Origin: Chloroflexota bacterium | GTDB taxonomy: Bacteria > Chloroflexota > JAJPGV01 | Direction of reading: 5' to 3' | Length of the DNA: 64,000 nt | Assembly: GCA_021325635.1 (NCBI GenBank) | Contig: JAJPGV010000030.1 | Span: 1 to 64,000, forward strand | In this document: positions 34,616 to 44,495 of the stretch, piece after piece | How positions within the stretch are numbered: position 1 is the stretch's first letter | Layout: each line of letters begins with the position of its first letter | The notes under the pieces: model-generated | Databases searched by the model: none | What the model was told of the DNA's origin: nothing | Seen by the model: the letters and a program-made list of their open reading frames with translations, nothing else | Program-made: the position numbers and the translations under genes

Positions 34616-36217
34616 TCAGCCTTTCAGGATCTGCTGGATGACGTCGTAGCTGAGATTAGGACTGGTGAGGCTGCCGAAGAGGTTGCGATCCTTGGGATCG
34701 AGGTCCGGGTACCACAGATTTTCAGGGTGGGCATACGTGCCCGCTACGCTGTCGCCCTCCCAGTCTCCGCCGCTTGGGTTGTTGCGGTCGCCGTAGATGA
34801 AATAGCTGTAGGTCTTGGCTTTCTCGTCCGGCCAGACTTTCAAGCCGACGAAGTCCGGGGCCACGTGATAGTCGGCAGCCCACAGGGTCATCTTCACGTG
34901 CGTCTTATTGGGGTCGATGGGATCGGGCATGTAGACGGCCTGAAAGCGATAGGCCGCCAGGCTCGTGACCTGGCCGGAGCCGTTGAAGGCGTTCAGGATG
35001 GCGCCCTTGCGCTGGGTCCCGATCCAGTACAGCACTTTGGCGTGGAACTCGCTTGGCTTGAGGCCGCCGTCCTTGCTGCCGAGCAGCCAGGCAGCAGGAT
35101 CGGCGAAATAATAATCGGCCAGCAGCCCTTTCTGATCGGCCACGCTGAAGGTCATGCCGTTCACCGTTCGAGGCTGCGCCGGCTCCGGCTCAACCAGGGA
35201 AGCGACCGCCCAACCGTTGCACTTGCCGGCCCAGTCCAGCTTGGGATCGCTGAAGACGAAGTGGTCCAGCTCCCACTGGCGGGTGCCCGGGTTTGGCTGG
35301 CCCAGGCTCTGCACGTAGGCGTCGTACTTTGCCAGCGGCCCGCCGGGGTCGTACAGGTGTGGCCCGTCCTGGCTGGTGAGCGAGGGCCACCACCAGCCCG
35401 ACCAGGGCGTGCGCTCGGCGCTTCCGAGGGCGATGCGGCCGGGCTCGGGCTGCGCCGCCAAGGCGGGCACAAGGCCGCTGTCCTTGGCCAGGTCGCCGGC
35501 ATTCACCAGCGTCACGGTGTTGGCCTTGGCCCACGGTTGGTCCGTCTTCCACAGCTGCATGGCTGTGCGCTGCAGGCGCAAGGTGTAGCTGGCTCCTTCG
35601 TCGGTGATGGCTGAAGTGGGCAGGCCAAAGGTCGCCAGTGGGTCGGCCACGCCGGCAAAGGCGCTCTTGAAGGCGGGGTTGGGAAAGTCCAGCAGCTGAA
35701 GGCGGTCACGAACGACTTGATCCCAGCTCTTGCCTGCATCGCTGAAGGTCGATGCCTGGGGCGGAATCTGACGGTTGGCCTGCAGGGCCGTGTCTTGGCC
35801 GGCAAGATGCAGCTCGTCCATGACGTTCAGCAGCGCTGCCTGCCCTTGGTCCGGCCGCCACTGCAGGATGGCCTTTTGGAAAGCCTGCTCGATGAACGCG
35901 CCGGACTGGTAGCGCGTGGATACCGGGTACCCCAGCGCGCCCACGCCACCCAGCCGCCGGAGCTCCGACCACATGGGGATGCCTGCGCCGTCGGTGACCG
36001 CGTAGCCCCGGGTCTTATCCTGCGCGGCGCCGTTCGTTTGGGTGTAGAAGTGGCCGTCCGGCAGGTCGTAGTCGGCGGGATATTGGGTGGAAGCCGCGCT
36101 GGCATCCGCCGGCGCTTCTGCTCTAAGCGCTGGGCTGGGTGGAATGACCAAAAGCGCCAGCCCGAGAGCGGCCGAGACCCAGACTCGCGCTTTCAACAGC
36201 CTGATGCGCAGGGGCAC
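34616..36217 (-). CDS. Secreted protein with transglutaminase-elicitor-like domain
   Basis: 533 aa from a GTG at 36217 (TTG at 36256 would add 13). A signal peptide ends near ALRAEA. Residues 45-250 hold two repeats of the Chloroflexota type (LGGVGALGYPVSTRYQ, EQAFQKAILQWRPDQGQ, then QRTAMQLWKTDQPW). The C-terminal 270 residues begin with a Trp-rich stretch and KCNGWAVASLVEPEPAQPRT, a Cys-centred motif resembling PF16683 (Phytophthora GP42-type transglutaminase) as I remember it. His-containing HVKMTLWAADYHV and a GDRNNPSGGDWEG segment follow. The family match is a resemblance, and activity and substrate are unknown. Confidence 0.55.
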   Translation of the reverse strand: MPLRIRLLKARVWVSAALGLALLVIPPSPALRAEAPADASAASTQYPADYDLPDGHFYTQTNGAAQDKTRGYAVTDGAGIPMWSELRRLGGVGALGYPVSTRYQSGAFIEQAFQKAILQWRPDQGQAALLNVMDELHLAGQDTALQANRQIPPQASTFSDAGKSWDQVVRDRLQLLDFPNPAFKSAFAGVADPLATFGLPTSAITDEGASYTLRLQRTAMQLWKTDQPWAKANTVTLVNAGDLAKDSGLVPALAAQPEPGRIALGSAERTPWSGWWWPSLTSQDGPHLYDPGGPLAKYDAYVQSLGQPNPGTRQWELDHFVFSDPKLDWAGKCNGWAVASLVEPEPAQPRTVNGMTFSVADQKGLLADYYFADPAAWLLGSKDGGLKPSEFHAKVLYWIGTQRKGAILNAFNGSGQVTSLAAYRFQAVYMPDPIDPNKTHVKMTLWAADYHVAPDFVGLKVWPDEKAKTYSYFIYGDRNNPSGGDWEGDSVAGTYAHPENLWYPDLDPKDRNLFGSLTSPNLSYDVIQQILKG

Positions 36218-36280
36218 GCCTGATTGTACGTGTGCCCCAGGTCCGTCGGACCACAACCTGTTCGGCCGGCCCGGAAGCGC

Positions 36281-36958
36281 TCATGAGGTCGGATCCAGCC
36301 GCAGCCGGTAGCCGACTCCCGGCTCGGTGCCAATGAGATGAGCTCCAAGCTTCTTGCGCAGTGAGGTAACGAGCGGACGCAGATATCCCGACTCGTAGCG
36401 GTAGGCTGGGCCCCAGACCCCTTCCAGGATCTGCTCGTGGGTGAGCACTCGGCCGGCGTTAATGGCCAGCAGCTTCAACAGCTCGTACTCATTCGGGGTG
36501 AGGTGCACCTCCTCTTCGCCCACCTTGACCATGCGATTGGCAATGTCAATCGTCACGTTGCCGAACTGCCGGACCGATTCCGCGGCCGATTGCGTCACGT
36601 GGCGCAGAGCCACGCGGATGCGCGCTCCCAGCTCGTCGATGCCAAATGGCTTGGTCAGGTAGTCGTCGGCGCCGGCGTCCAGCGCACGAACCTTCTCGCC
36701 CTCCTCGCCCATGACCGAAAGGACGATGATCGGCACGGCCGACCAGCTGCGGATCTGCCGGATTGCCGTCAAGCCACTCATCTTGGGCATGGCCAGGTCC
36801 ATGAGCACCACGTCGGGCCGCCAGCTCTGGACCTTGGCAACGCCCTCCTCGCCTTCCGCTGCGACCTCGACCTGAAAGCCCAGCGCCTGCAGCCCGCGGC
36901 TGACGGAGTTGCGAATATTTGCCTCGTCGTCGACCACGAGCACGCGCGAGCCGCTCAC
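36281..36958 (-). CDS. kdpE: Response regulator KdpE
   Basis: 225 aa, OmpR-type. The receiver domain has the acidic pair D10-D11 and the phosphorylated Asp at residue 54 in VLMDLAMPKM, with KPFGIDELGARIRVAL closing it. The winged-helix domain (residues 130-223) contains HLTPNEYELLKLLAINAGRV and YLRPLVTSLRKKLG, the KdpE-type recognition helix. It should activate the kdp promoter through the direct repeat at 44779-44795. It is the last kdp gene, 30 nt after the kinase. Confidence 0.94.
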   Translation of the reverse strand: MSGSRVLVVDDEANIRNSVSRGLQALGFQVEVAAEGEEGVAKVQSWRPDVVLMDLAMPKMSGLTAIRQIRSWSAVPIIVLSVMGEEGEKVRALDAGADDYLTKPFGIDELGARIRVALRHVTQSAAESVRQFGNVTIDIANRMVKVGEEEVHLTPNEYELLKLLAINAGRVLTHEQILEGVWGPAYRYESGYLRPLVTSLRKKLGAHLIGTEPGVGYRLRLDPTS

Positions 36959-36988
36959 TTGCTCAAGCGCCGACGCCAGCGGCCAAGC

Positions 36989-38617
36989 TCACCGGCGTCC
37001 GTCCACGTTGCTGACCGAGTCCGGCTGCTCGGCCAGCGGTGGCGGCAGCACGTCGCGGCGTGAGCTGTCCACCGGAGGAGACGGCAGCGTGAAGGTGAAG
37101 GCCACCCCTCGTCGACCGACGTTCTCCGCCCAGATCCTTCCGCCGTGCGTCTCGATGATGCCGCGAACGATAGCCAGCCCAAGCCCCGTGCCGCCGGTCG
37201 CCGTGCTTATCCGATAGAACTTGTCGAACAGCTTGTCCAGCTCGGCCGCCGGGATGTGGCTGCCCTCATTGAACACCGTCACCCGCAGCTGCTCGCGCGC
37301 GATCTCGGCCGAAATGGAGATGCCGGCCCCCGGCGGCGAATACCGCACCGCGTTGTCCAGCAGATTGGTGAGCACCTGGCTGATCAGGACGAAATCGAGC
37401 GGCGTCGGCGGCAAAGACTCGGGCACATTCACCTCGACGCGCCGCCCGCCGAGCATTGGCTCCATGCGATCGAGGACGTCCGAGACGACGTCGGCCATGG
37501 AGGTCAGCTCCAGGCGCGGCTGCAGGGCGCCTGATTCCAGCCGGGACATGTCGAGCAGGTTGGCGACCAGCCTGGTGAGGCGGTCCGTTTCGCGGTCGAT
37601 CGACTGGGCCAGCTCGCGTATGGCCGTGGCATCGTGCACGGTGCCGTCCTGCAGCAGGCTGGTGGCCGAGGCTTTGATGGCGCCGAGCGGGGTCTTCAGC
37701 TCATGTGAGACCGAGGACACCAGGGCCGACTTCAGCCGGTCGCTCTCCTCGATTGCCCGGGCGCGCGCCTGCTGCTCGGCGAAGCGGTCGCGCTGCACGG
37801 CGATGGCCAGCTGGTTCGCAAAGGCGAGCAGGAGCTGCCGTTCCTCCTGGGTGGGAGGCTCGTCGGTAACGCGTGTTCCAACCACCAGCACTCCTTCCAC
37901 GCGTGATTCGATGCGCAGGGGCACGTACACCTGTCGCAGCACGCCGCCCTCGGGCGACGCGACCTTGCCGGACGAGATGTCGAGCTCGCGCACTACCCGG
38001 ACCTTGTTCTCCGGCTGCTCCCATACGCCCAGCGCCTGCCCCTCTTCCGCCACTCGCTGCAGCCAGTGGGTCTCGTCGGGCAAGCTGGGGGCGTTGAAGC
38101 CCGAATACACGACCTGCTCGAAGGCCACCTCGCCGCGCACCAGGACACGGCTCCAGGCCAGCTCCAGCGTCTCGTTCAGGCGGTCGAGGGCGAGCTTGTA
38201 GACGCCGCCCACGTCCGGCATGGACAGCGCCGCCTGACTGATGTCGTACAGCAGCTGGGTGTGCCGCTCGCGTGTCTGCGCTTCCGTGGCCCGCCGTCGC
38301 ACCAGCGCCAGCAGCTGGCCGATGATGAGCCCGGTGAACATCAGGGTGGCCAGGGCCACGTACTCGCTGGGGTCGTTGACCGTGAACACGTGCACCGGCG
38401 GCACGAAGAACCAGTCGAAGGCCAGGAATGCCAGGATGGACGCCAGGACCGCCGGATAACGCCCGCGTCGGGCAGCCAGGAGCGCGATGCCGATGATGTA
38501 CAGGTTGGAGATGTTGGAGACGTGGCCGACCGACTCCGCCCCGCCGATCACCAGCGAAACGCCGGCGACGACGGCCAGCGCCCAGAGGGTGTCGGCCAGG
38601 CGCCGCGGCAGCTTCAC
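36989..38617 (-). CDS. kdpD: KdpD C-terminal half: membrane histidine kinase
   Basis: 542 aa. Four hydrophobic helices (DUF4118 KdpD transmembrane region) cover the first 110 residues. A GAF-like domain follows, then HisKA with VSSVSHELKTPLGAIKAS (His near residue 303) and a HATPase with NLLDNAVRYSPPG and GTGLGLAIVRG. In E. coli this is fused to the N-terminal sensor in one 894-aa protein. Here it is a separate gene whose GTG start overlaps the end of the sensor gene by 4 nt. It phosphorylates KdpE. Confidence 0.9.
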   Translation of the reverse strand: MKLPRRLADTLWALAVVAGVSLVIGGAESVGHVSNISNLYIIGIALLAARRGRYPAVLASILAFLAFDWFFVPPVHVFTVNDPSEYVALATLMFTGLIIGQLLALVRRRATEAQTRERHTQLLYDISQAALSMPDVGGVYKLALDRLNETLELAWSRVLVRGEVAFEQVVYSGFNAPSLPDETHWLQRVAEEGQALGVWEQPENKVRVVRELDISSGKVASPEGGVLRQVYVPLRIESRVEGVLVVGTRVTDEPPTQEERQLLLAFANQLAIAVQRDRFAEQQARARAIEESDRLKSALVSSVSHELKTPLGAIKASATSLLQDGTVHDATAIRELAQSIDRETDRLTRLVANLLDMSRLESGALQPRLELTSMADVVSDVLDRMEPMLGGRRVEVNVPESLPPTPLDFVLISQVLTNLLDNAVRYSPPGAGISISAEIAREQLRVTVFNEGSHIPAAELDKLFDKFYRISTATGGTGLGLAIVRGIIETHGGRIWAENVGRRGVAFTFTLPSPPVDSSRRDVLPPPLAEQPDSVSNVDGRR

Positions 38618-39795
38618 GCGTGGTCTGCCCGCTGCACGATGTGAACGTCCACGTCCTCGGTGCGCCGCAGCACTTCCCGGATGATCGATCCTTCCAGCAG
38701 CTCGCGCAGCCGGCCGCGGGTCGATTCACCCATCACGATCTGCGTGGCGCTGATCTCTTTGGCGTAGCTCACCAGCGCCTCGGCGACCTTGACGCCCTGC
38801 TTGGTGACGACTTCGGCGCCCAGCTCCGCCGCCAGGTGCAGCGCCTTCTGCGCCTCCTGGTAGCCGCGCGACCGCTCCTGGCTCAGGCTCCTGCCCGGTT
38901 GGGCCACGTAGAGCGTCACCAACCGGGCCTGCAGCCGCTCGGCGAGATGGAACCCGCGCCGCACCAGCTGCTCCGCCTGTTCTGTGGGCGGCACGCACAC
39001 CAGCACTGTCTCCTTGCAGTGCCAGGGCTCGTCGATGCCCTTCATGCGCATGTACTGCCGCAGCTTGTCGTCGGTGTGCTCCGCCATCCGCCGCAGCGTG
39101 AGCTCGCGCAGAGCCGCCAGGTTGCCCTTGCGGAAGAAATTGTTGAGCGCATCCGTGACGCGCTGCTGTGGGTAGATGTTGCCGTGCAGCATCCGCTTCT
39201 GCAGCGCTTCGGGCGACTGATCGATCATCTCCAGCTCGTCGGCCTGATCGATGACCCAATCGGGCACTGTCTCGCGCACAGGGATGCCGGTAATGCGCTC
39301 CACCGTGTCGTGCAGGCTCTCGATGTGCTGCACGTTCACCGTCGAGATGACGCTGATACCGGCATCTCGGAGGTCGAGCACGTCCTGATAGCGCTTCTCG
39401 TTCCGCGATCCGGGCACGTTGGTGTGCGCCAGCTCGTCGACCAGCGCGACCTGCGGGCGCCGAGCGATGATGGCGTCGACGTCCATCTCCTCAACCACGA
39501 CGCCACGATAGTCGATCTTCTTGCGAGCGACGACTTCGAGGTCCCCAACGGCGGCCATCGTCAGCGGCCGCTCGTAGGTCTCCACCCAGCCAATGACGAC
39601 GTCCGTGCCGCGACTTCGCCTGCGGCGGCCCTCGTTGAGCATGGCGTAGGTCTTCCCGACGCCCGGAGCGTAGCCCAGGTAAACGCGCAGCCAGGCGTTG
39701 ACCTGTCCGGCGCGCTCGGCCATCTGCACGCGCTCCAGCATCTCGTCGCCGGTTGGCCGGTGCGGTTCGGGCTCTTTACTCACACTGGTCCCCAT
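38614..39795 (-). CDS. kdpD: KdpD N-terminal half: KdpD sensor plus UspA domain
   Basis: 393 aa. The KdpD domain (residues 15-220) has GYAPGVGKTYAMLNEG, a Walker A site, and VALVDELAHTNVPGS, a Walker B. The universal stress protein domain (about 245-385) is the part known to bind nucleotides including c-di-AMP in other bacteria. There are no membrane helices, so it is cytosolic and must associate with the kinase half encoded next. It is the first gene after the palindrome that follows kdpC. Confidence 0.9.
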   Translation of the reverse strand: MGTSVSKEPEPHRPTGDEMLERVQMAERAGQVNAWLRVYLGYAPGVGKTYAMLNEGRRRRSRGTDVVIGWVETYERPLTMAAVGDLEVVARKKIDYRGVVVEEMDVDAIIARRPQVALVDELAHTNVPGSRNEKRYQDVLDLRDAGISVISTVNVQHIESLHDTVERITGIPVRETVPDWVIDQADELEMIDQSPEALQKRMLHGNIYPQQRVTDALNNFFRKGNLAALRELTLRRMAEHTDDKLRQYMRMKGIDEPWHCKETVLVCVPPTEQAEQLVRRGFHLAERLQARLVTLYVAQPGRSLSQERSRGYQEAQKALHLAAELGAEVVTKQGVKVAEALVSYAKEISATQIVMGESTRGRLRELLEGSIIREVLRRTEDVDVHIVQRADHA

Positions 39796-39817
39796 GGGAG
39801 CTGACGCTGAAGATGGC

Positions 39818-39847
39818 TACGCAGCCAGGCACGTGCCTGGCTGCGTA
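39818..39847. repeat. Perfect 30-bp palindrome between kdpC and kdpD
   Basis: TACGCAGCCAGGCAC is followed directly by GTGCCTGGCTGCGTA, so 15 + 15 bp pair without a loop. The RNA would form a long hairpin between kdpFABC and kdpDE, without a T-run. It could dampen read-through, stabilise the upstream mRNA, or bind a dimeric protein. Confidence 0.75.
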
Positions 39848-39892
39848 CGGAATGGGCTGGAAAGGGTGGACCGCCCGGCGGTCTGGCGACGG

Positions 39893-40465
39893 TCATTTTT
39901 GCATTGGCTTGGCGGCATCGAGGTCGAGGTTGAGGCGCAGCACGTTGATGCGCGGCTCGCCGAAGATGCCCAGGTCGCGGCCGATGACGTGCTGGTTGAC
40001 GAAGCCGGTGAGCTGCTGCTCGGTCATGCCCCGCGCCTTGGCCACCCGCGGCACCTGGGCCAGGGCGTTCTCCGGCGAGATGTCCGGGTCGAGGCCCGAG
40101 CCGGAGTTGGTCACCATGTCGGCCGGCACCTCACCGAGTGCAGGGTCATCCTGCTTGGCCGCGTCGGCGTTGGCCTTCACCTGGTCGATCAGCTTCTGGT
40201 TGGTGGGCGCCAGGTTGGAGCCGCCGGAGGAAGTGGCGTCGTAGCCGTCCGCTCCGGCCGCCGAGGGCCGGGGATGGAAGTACTGGTCCTTGTCGAACGC
40301 CTGGGCAATCAGTGCTGAGCCGATGGCGTTGCCGTCCTTGTCGTAGATGATGCTGCCCTGCGCCTTGTCGTGGAACAGCAGCTGGCCCGCGCCCACCACC
40401 AGGGCTGGGTACACGCCGCCGCACAGCAGGAAGAGCAGGATGGAGATGCGGATCCAAGCAGGCAT
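39893..40465 (-). CDS. kdpC: Potassium-transporting ATPase KdpC subunit
   Basis: 190 aa with one N-terminal membrane helix (ISILLFLLCGGVYPALVVGA) and a periplasmic domain that stabilises the KdpFABC complex. QAFDKDQYFHPRPSAAGAD and LGIFGEPRINVLRLNLDLD are KdpC signatures. It lies 9 nt downstream of kdpB. Confidence 0.95.
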   Translation of the reverse strand: MPAWIRISILLFLLCGGVYPALVVGAGQLLFHDKAQGSIIYDKDGNAIGSALIAQAFDKDQYFHPRPSAAGADGYDATSSGGSNLAPTNQKLIDQVKANADAAKQDDPALGEVPADMVTNSGSGLDPDISPENALAQVPRVAKARGMTEQQLTGFVNQHVIGRDLGIFGEPRINVLRLNLDLDAAKPMQK

Positions 40466-40474
40466 GAGGTTCTC

Positions 40475-42499
40475 CTAGCCAACGAATAGCGCGACGACGA
40501 GGTCGATGAGCTTGATGCCGATGAAGGGCGCGATGATCCCGCCCAGGCCGTAGATGGAGACGTTGCGCAGCAGCAGCCGGTCGGCGCTGGTGGGCTTGTA
40601 GTTGACGCCCTTCATGGCCAGCGGGATCAACAGCGGGATGATGACGGCGTTGAAGATCAGCGCCGACAGGATGGCGCTCTGAGGGGTGCTCAGCTGCATG
40701 ACGTTGAGGGCCGACAGCTGGGCGAAGACCGCCACGAAGATGGCCGGGATGATGGCGAAGTACTTGGCCACGTCGTTGGCGATGGAGAAGGTGGTGATGG
40801 CACCGCGGGTGATGAGCAGCTGCTTGCCGATCATCACCACCTCCAAGAGCTTGGTCGGGTCGGAGTCCAGGTCCACCATGTTGGCCGCCTCCTTGGCCGC
40901 GCTGGTGCCGGAGTTCATGGCCAGGGCCACGTCGGCCTGGGCGAGCGCCGGCGCGTCATTGGTTCCGTCGCCGGTCATGGCGACGAGCTTTCCTTCCGCC
41001 TGCTCGCTCTTGATGAGCGCGATCTTGTCCTCGGGCTTGGCCTGGGCCAGGAAGTCGTCCACGCCGGCCTCCTTGGCGATGGTGGCTGCCGTCAGCGGAT
41101 TGTCGCCCGTGACCATGACCGTCTTGATGCCCATGGCCCGCAGGTCGGCGAAGCGCTCGCTGATGCCCGGCTTGACCGTGTCCTTGAGGTAGATGAGGCC
41201 GTAGACCTCCCTGTTGACCGCGACGGCCAGCGGCGTGCCGCCCTCGCCGCCGATGCGGTCGGCCTCCTTGGTGAGGTCCAGCGGGACGGTGTCCACCAGC
41301 GCGGCAATGGCGTCCACCGCGCCCTTCATGATCTTGTGGCCGTTCTGGGCGATGCCGCTCATGCGCGTCTCGGCGGTGAAGGGGATGAGCTCGGCATTCT
41401 CCGGCAGAGTGCCGGCCTTGACCCCGAGCTTCTCCGCTAGGGCCATGATGGACTTGCCCTCGGGCGTTGTGTCGGCCACCGACGAGGCCATGGCCGCCTC
41501 GGCCAGCTCCTTCTCGTTGTGGCCGTTGACCGGGATGAACTCGAAGGCCAGGCGGTTGCCGAAGGTGATGGTGCCGGTCTTGTCCAGCAGCAGGGTGTCG
41601 ATGTCGCCCGCGGCCTCGACGGCCTTGCCCGACATGGCCAGCACGTTGAAGCGGGTGACGCGGTCCATGCCGGCGATGCCGATGGCCGACAGCAGCGCTC
41701 CGATGGTGGTCGGTATGAGGCATACCAGCAGGGCGACGAGCGTGGCCACGTCGATGGGCGCTCCCAGGAAGCTGCCGAACGGCTCCAGGGTCACGCACAC
41801 GATGAGGAAGATGATGGTGAAGATGGCCAGCAGCGCGGTGAGCGCGATCTCGTTGGGCGTCTTCTGCCGCTTGGCACCCTCGACCAGGGCGATCATGCGG
41901 TCCAGGAAGGTCTCGCCCGGGTTGGCGCTGATGCGGATCTTCAGCGTGTCGCTGATGATCTGCGTGCCGCCGGTGACCGAGCTGCGGATGTCGGTGCCCG
42001 GCTCTTTCAGCACCGGTGCGGATTCCCCGGTGATGGCCGACTCGTTGACGTAGGCTACGCCCTCGATGACGTCGCCATCGCCGGGGATGACGTCGTTCGC
42101 CTCGACGACGACGATGTCGCCCTTGCGCAGGTCAGATGAGGACACCGTCTGAACCGATCCGTCGGATAGCAGCCGCTTGGCCGGTGTCTCCTTCTTGGTG
42201 CGGCGCAGGGTGGCCGCCTGCGCCCGCCCGCGCGCTTCCGCAACGGCCTCGGCGTAGTTGGCGAACAGGACCGTGAGCACCAGGATGATGGTGACCACCA
42301 AGTTGTAGCCGCGGCTGGCCGCGGCGGTGCCGAAGATGGTGGGCGAGAAGGTCAGCAGCAGCGTCATGAGCGCGCCGATCTCGACCACGAACATGACCGG
42401 GTTCTTGACCATCCAGCGCGGGTTCATCTTGATGACCGCCTGCCAGATGGCCGGCACAAGGATTTCGGGAGTGAACGTCTTGCTTTTGGGTTTTGGCAT
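40475..42499 (-). CDS. kdpB: Potassium-transporting P-type ATPase KdpB
   Basis: 674 aa, the usual length. [19 protein letters not shown] holds the phosphorylated Asp near residue 305. [31 protein letters not shown] and [20 protein letters not shown] are the P-type ATPase actuator and hinge motifs. The hydrophobic segments match KdpB (seven helices). It hydrolyses ATP to drive potassium uptake through KdpA. AGGAG lies just before the ATG, and kdpA ends 12 nt upstream. Confidence 0.97.
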   Translation of the reverse strand: MPKPKSKTFTPEILVPAIWQAVIKMNPRWMVKNPVMFVVEIGALMTLLLTFSPTIFGTAAASRGYNLVVTIILVLTVLFANYAEAVAEARGRAQAATLRRTKKETPAKRLLSDGSVQTVSSSDLRKGDIVVVEANDVIPGDGDVIEGVAYVNESAITGESAPVLKEPGTDIRSSVTGGTQIISDTLKIRISANPGETFLDRMIALVEGAKRQKTPNEIALTALLAIFTIIFLIVCVTLEPFGSFLGAPIDVATLVALLVCLIPTTIGALLSAIGIAGMDRVTRFNVLAMSGKAVEAAGDIDTLLLDKTGTITFGNRLAFEFIPVNGHNEKELAEAAMASSVADTTPEGKSIMALAEKLGVKAGTLPENAELIPFTAETRMSGIAQNGHKIMKGAVDAIAALVDTVPLDLTKEADRIGGEGGTPLAVAVNREVYGLIYLKDTVKPGISERFADLRAMGIKTVMVTGDNPLTAATIAKEAGVDDFLAQAKPEDKIALIKSEQAEGKLVAMTGDGTNDAPALAQADVALAMNSGTSAAKEAANMVDLDSDPTKLLEVVMIGKQLLITRGAITTFSIANDVAKYFAIIPAIFVAVFAQLSALNVMQLSTPQSAILSALIFNAVIIPLLIPLAMKGVNYKPTSADRLLLRNVSIYGLGGIIAPFIGIKLIDLVVALFVG

Positions 42500-42511
42500 A
42501 TCAAGCTCCTC

Positions 42512-44323
42512 TTAGCTGCCGGCAGCCTGGAAGGTCTGGCCGGCCACCATGGCCAGGTGATCGGCGATGGGGCCCAGCGCCATCACCGGGAAGAAGGTCA
42601 GCGCGCCGATGATCAGCACCGTGCCGACGAGCACGCCGGCGAAGACGCGGTTGTCGGTGCGCATGGTGCCGATGGTCATGGGCACCGTCTTCTTGGCGGC
42701 CATCGACCCGGCCAGGGCCAGCATCAGCACGATCGAGATGTACCGACCCAGGATGACGGTGATGCCGCCGCTGACGTTGTACCAGTTGGTGTTGCTGCTG
42801 AGCCCGGCGAAGGCCGAGCCGTTGTTGGCGGCCATCGAGGTGTAGGCGTACATCACCTCGCTGAAGCCATGCGGCCCAGGGTTCGAGATGGCGCCGAGGT
42901 CCAGCTGCAGGGCGAAGGTCAGGGCCATGAAGCCGAAGATGAGCAGCGGATGCATGAGGAAGGCCAGCGACGCCAGCTTGACCTCGTGCACCTCGATCTT
43001 CTTGCCCAGTAGCTCGGGCGTGCGGCCGACCATCAGGCCGGTCATGAACACCCCCAGCACGACGAAGATGAACAGGTTGATGAAGCCCACCCCTTTACCG
43101 CCAAAGACCATGTTCAGGAACATGTTGGAGAACGGAGTGACGCTGCCGCCGGGCGTCATGCTGTCATGCATCGAATCGACGCTGCCGGTGGTGAAGGCGG
43201 TCGTGGCGTTGGCGAACAGCGCCGTCTGCGCCTGGCCGAACCGAACCTCCTTGCCTTCCATGTTGCCCTGCGCGGCGCTGACACCAATGCTGCTGAGCAG
43301 CGGGTTGCCGCTCTTCTCATTGACGTAATCGATCGCCAGGAAGGCGGTGTAGAACGCGGCCAGCACGCCGAAGAAGGTCCAGGCCTGCTTCTTCTTGTCC
43401 AGCATGATGCCCAGCATGTAGATGATGGACGCCGGGATGGCCCCCATGAGCAGGATCTCAATCACGTTCGTGACCGGGCTGGGGTTCTCGAAGGGGTGAG
43501 CCGAGTTGGCGTTGAAGAACCCGCCGCCGTTGGTGCCCAGGTGCTTGATGCTGCTGAGCGGCGCCACGGGACCGCGAGTGATCGACTGCTGACCCTGCGA
43601 CGTCAGTGATGGCGTGGCTTCCGGCGTAGGGCTGGCGTTGGCTTCCGGACTGGCCACCGCCGTCGGCGAAGCGGGTGTGAGCGGCCCGTTGAGGGTCGTC
43701 GCCGCCTGAGCGCCATCGAACGTGGCCGGAATGCCGAAGCCCACCAGGGCGATGCCTACTACCAGCGAGATGGGCAGCATGACGCGGGTGATGCCTCTCG
43801 TCAGGTCGACGTAGAAGTTGCCGAGGCTCACGCTGCCGCCCAGCCCCCGGATGAAGGCCACGCCGCAAGCCAGGCCGGTGGCCGCCGAGGTGAACATCGG
43901 GAAGATGAGGCCGAACATCTGGCTCATGTACGAGAAGGTGCTCTCGCCGCCATAGTTCTGCCAGTCGGTGTTGGTGATGAAGCTGCTGGCCTGCATGAAG
44001 GCCAGAAAGGGATTCATCATCCCCTGGCCGTCGGGGTTCAAGGCCGCGAACAGTGGCTCGTGCTGAACCATGAACGTGGCGAAGATCAGGACCCACATGG
44101 CCAGGTTGGTCAGCAGCATGGCTTTGATGTAGCCCGGCCAGCGCATGCCTTCGTCTCGGTTGACGCGACACACGCGGTAAATCAGATTGTCGATTGGATT
44201 GAAGAGGCCGTCGGCGAACGTCGGCTTGAACATGAACACCGCGGCCATGTAGCGTCCCAGCGGGATCATGATCAGAAAGCCCAGCGCGAGCACGATGGCC
44301 ATCTGCAGGATGTCGATTACCAC
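42512..44323 (-). CDS. kdpA: Potassium-binding and translocating subunit KdpA
   Basis: 603 aa (E. coli 557). Ten hydrophobic segments, with the four selectivity-filter loops: TNTDWQNYGGEST, LGTNGGGFFNANSAHPFENP, the third around FTTGSVDSMHDSMTPGG, and YTSMAANNGSAFAGL. A Pro/Ser/Thr/Ala-rich insertion near residues 215-245 (LTPASPTAVASPEANASPTP and on to PSLTSQGQQS) explains the extra length and lies in an external loop. The channel-like subunit carries potassium into the cell together with KdpB. Confidence 0.96.
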   Translation of the reverse strand: MVIDILQMAIVLALGFLIMIPLGRYMAAVFMFKPTFADGLFNPIDNLIYRVCRVNRDEGMRWPGYIKAMLLTNLAMWVLIFATFMVQHEPLFAALNPDGQGMMNPFLAFMQASSFITNTDWQNYGGESTFSYMSQMFGLIFPMFTSAATGLACGVAFIRGLGGSVSLGNFYVDLTRGITRVMLPISLVVGIALVGFGIPATFDGAQAATTLNGPLTPASPTAVASPEANASPTPEATPSLTSQGQQSITRGPVAPLSSIKHLGTNGGGFFNANSAHPFENPSPVTNVIEILLMGAIPASIIYMLGIMLDKKKQAWTFFGVLAAFYTAFLAIDYVNEKSGNPLLSSIGVSAAQGNMEGKEVRFGQAQTALFANATTAFTTGSVDSMHDSMTPGGSVTPFSNMFLNMVFGGKGVGFINLFIFVVLGVFMTGLMVGRTPELLGKKIEVHEVKLASLAFLMHPLLIFGFMALTFALQLDLGAISNPGPHGFSEVMYAYTSMAANNGSAFAGLSSNTNWYNVSGGITVILGRYISIVLMLALAGSMAAKKTVPMTIGTMRTDNRVFAGVLVGTVLIIGALTFFPVMALGPIADHLAMVAGQTFQAAGS

Positions 44324-44404
44324 TTAGAAACCCTCCAATGAATGTGAGGCGCTGCCCTGCGAGCCAGACGGCGCCGATCTCCGCCGTGCGCTGGCTCGCG
44401 CCGC

Positions 44405-44494
44405 TCAGAAGCGCTCCGGCCGCAGCAGCGCGTAGACCAGGTACCCGAGCGTGAAGAAGATGGCGATGAGGAGGAAGACGATGCCGCCGCTCAA
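44405..44494 (-). CDS. kdpF: KdpF, small membrane subunit
   Basis: 29 aa. TTG start preceded by AAAGGAGAG, stop TGA at 44405-44407. The sequence is one membrane helix, MSGGIVFLLIAIFFTLGYLV, followed by YALLRPERF, matching KdpF in length and in the terminal L.RPERF. It stabilises the KdpABC complex. It begins the kdpFABC order and ends 81 nt before kdpA. It is too short for routine gene calls. Confidence 0.85.
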   Translation of the reverse strand: MSGGIVFLLIAIFFTLGYLVYALLRPERF

Positions 44495-44495
44495 G

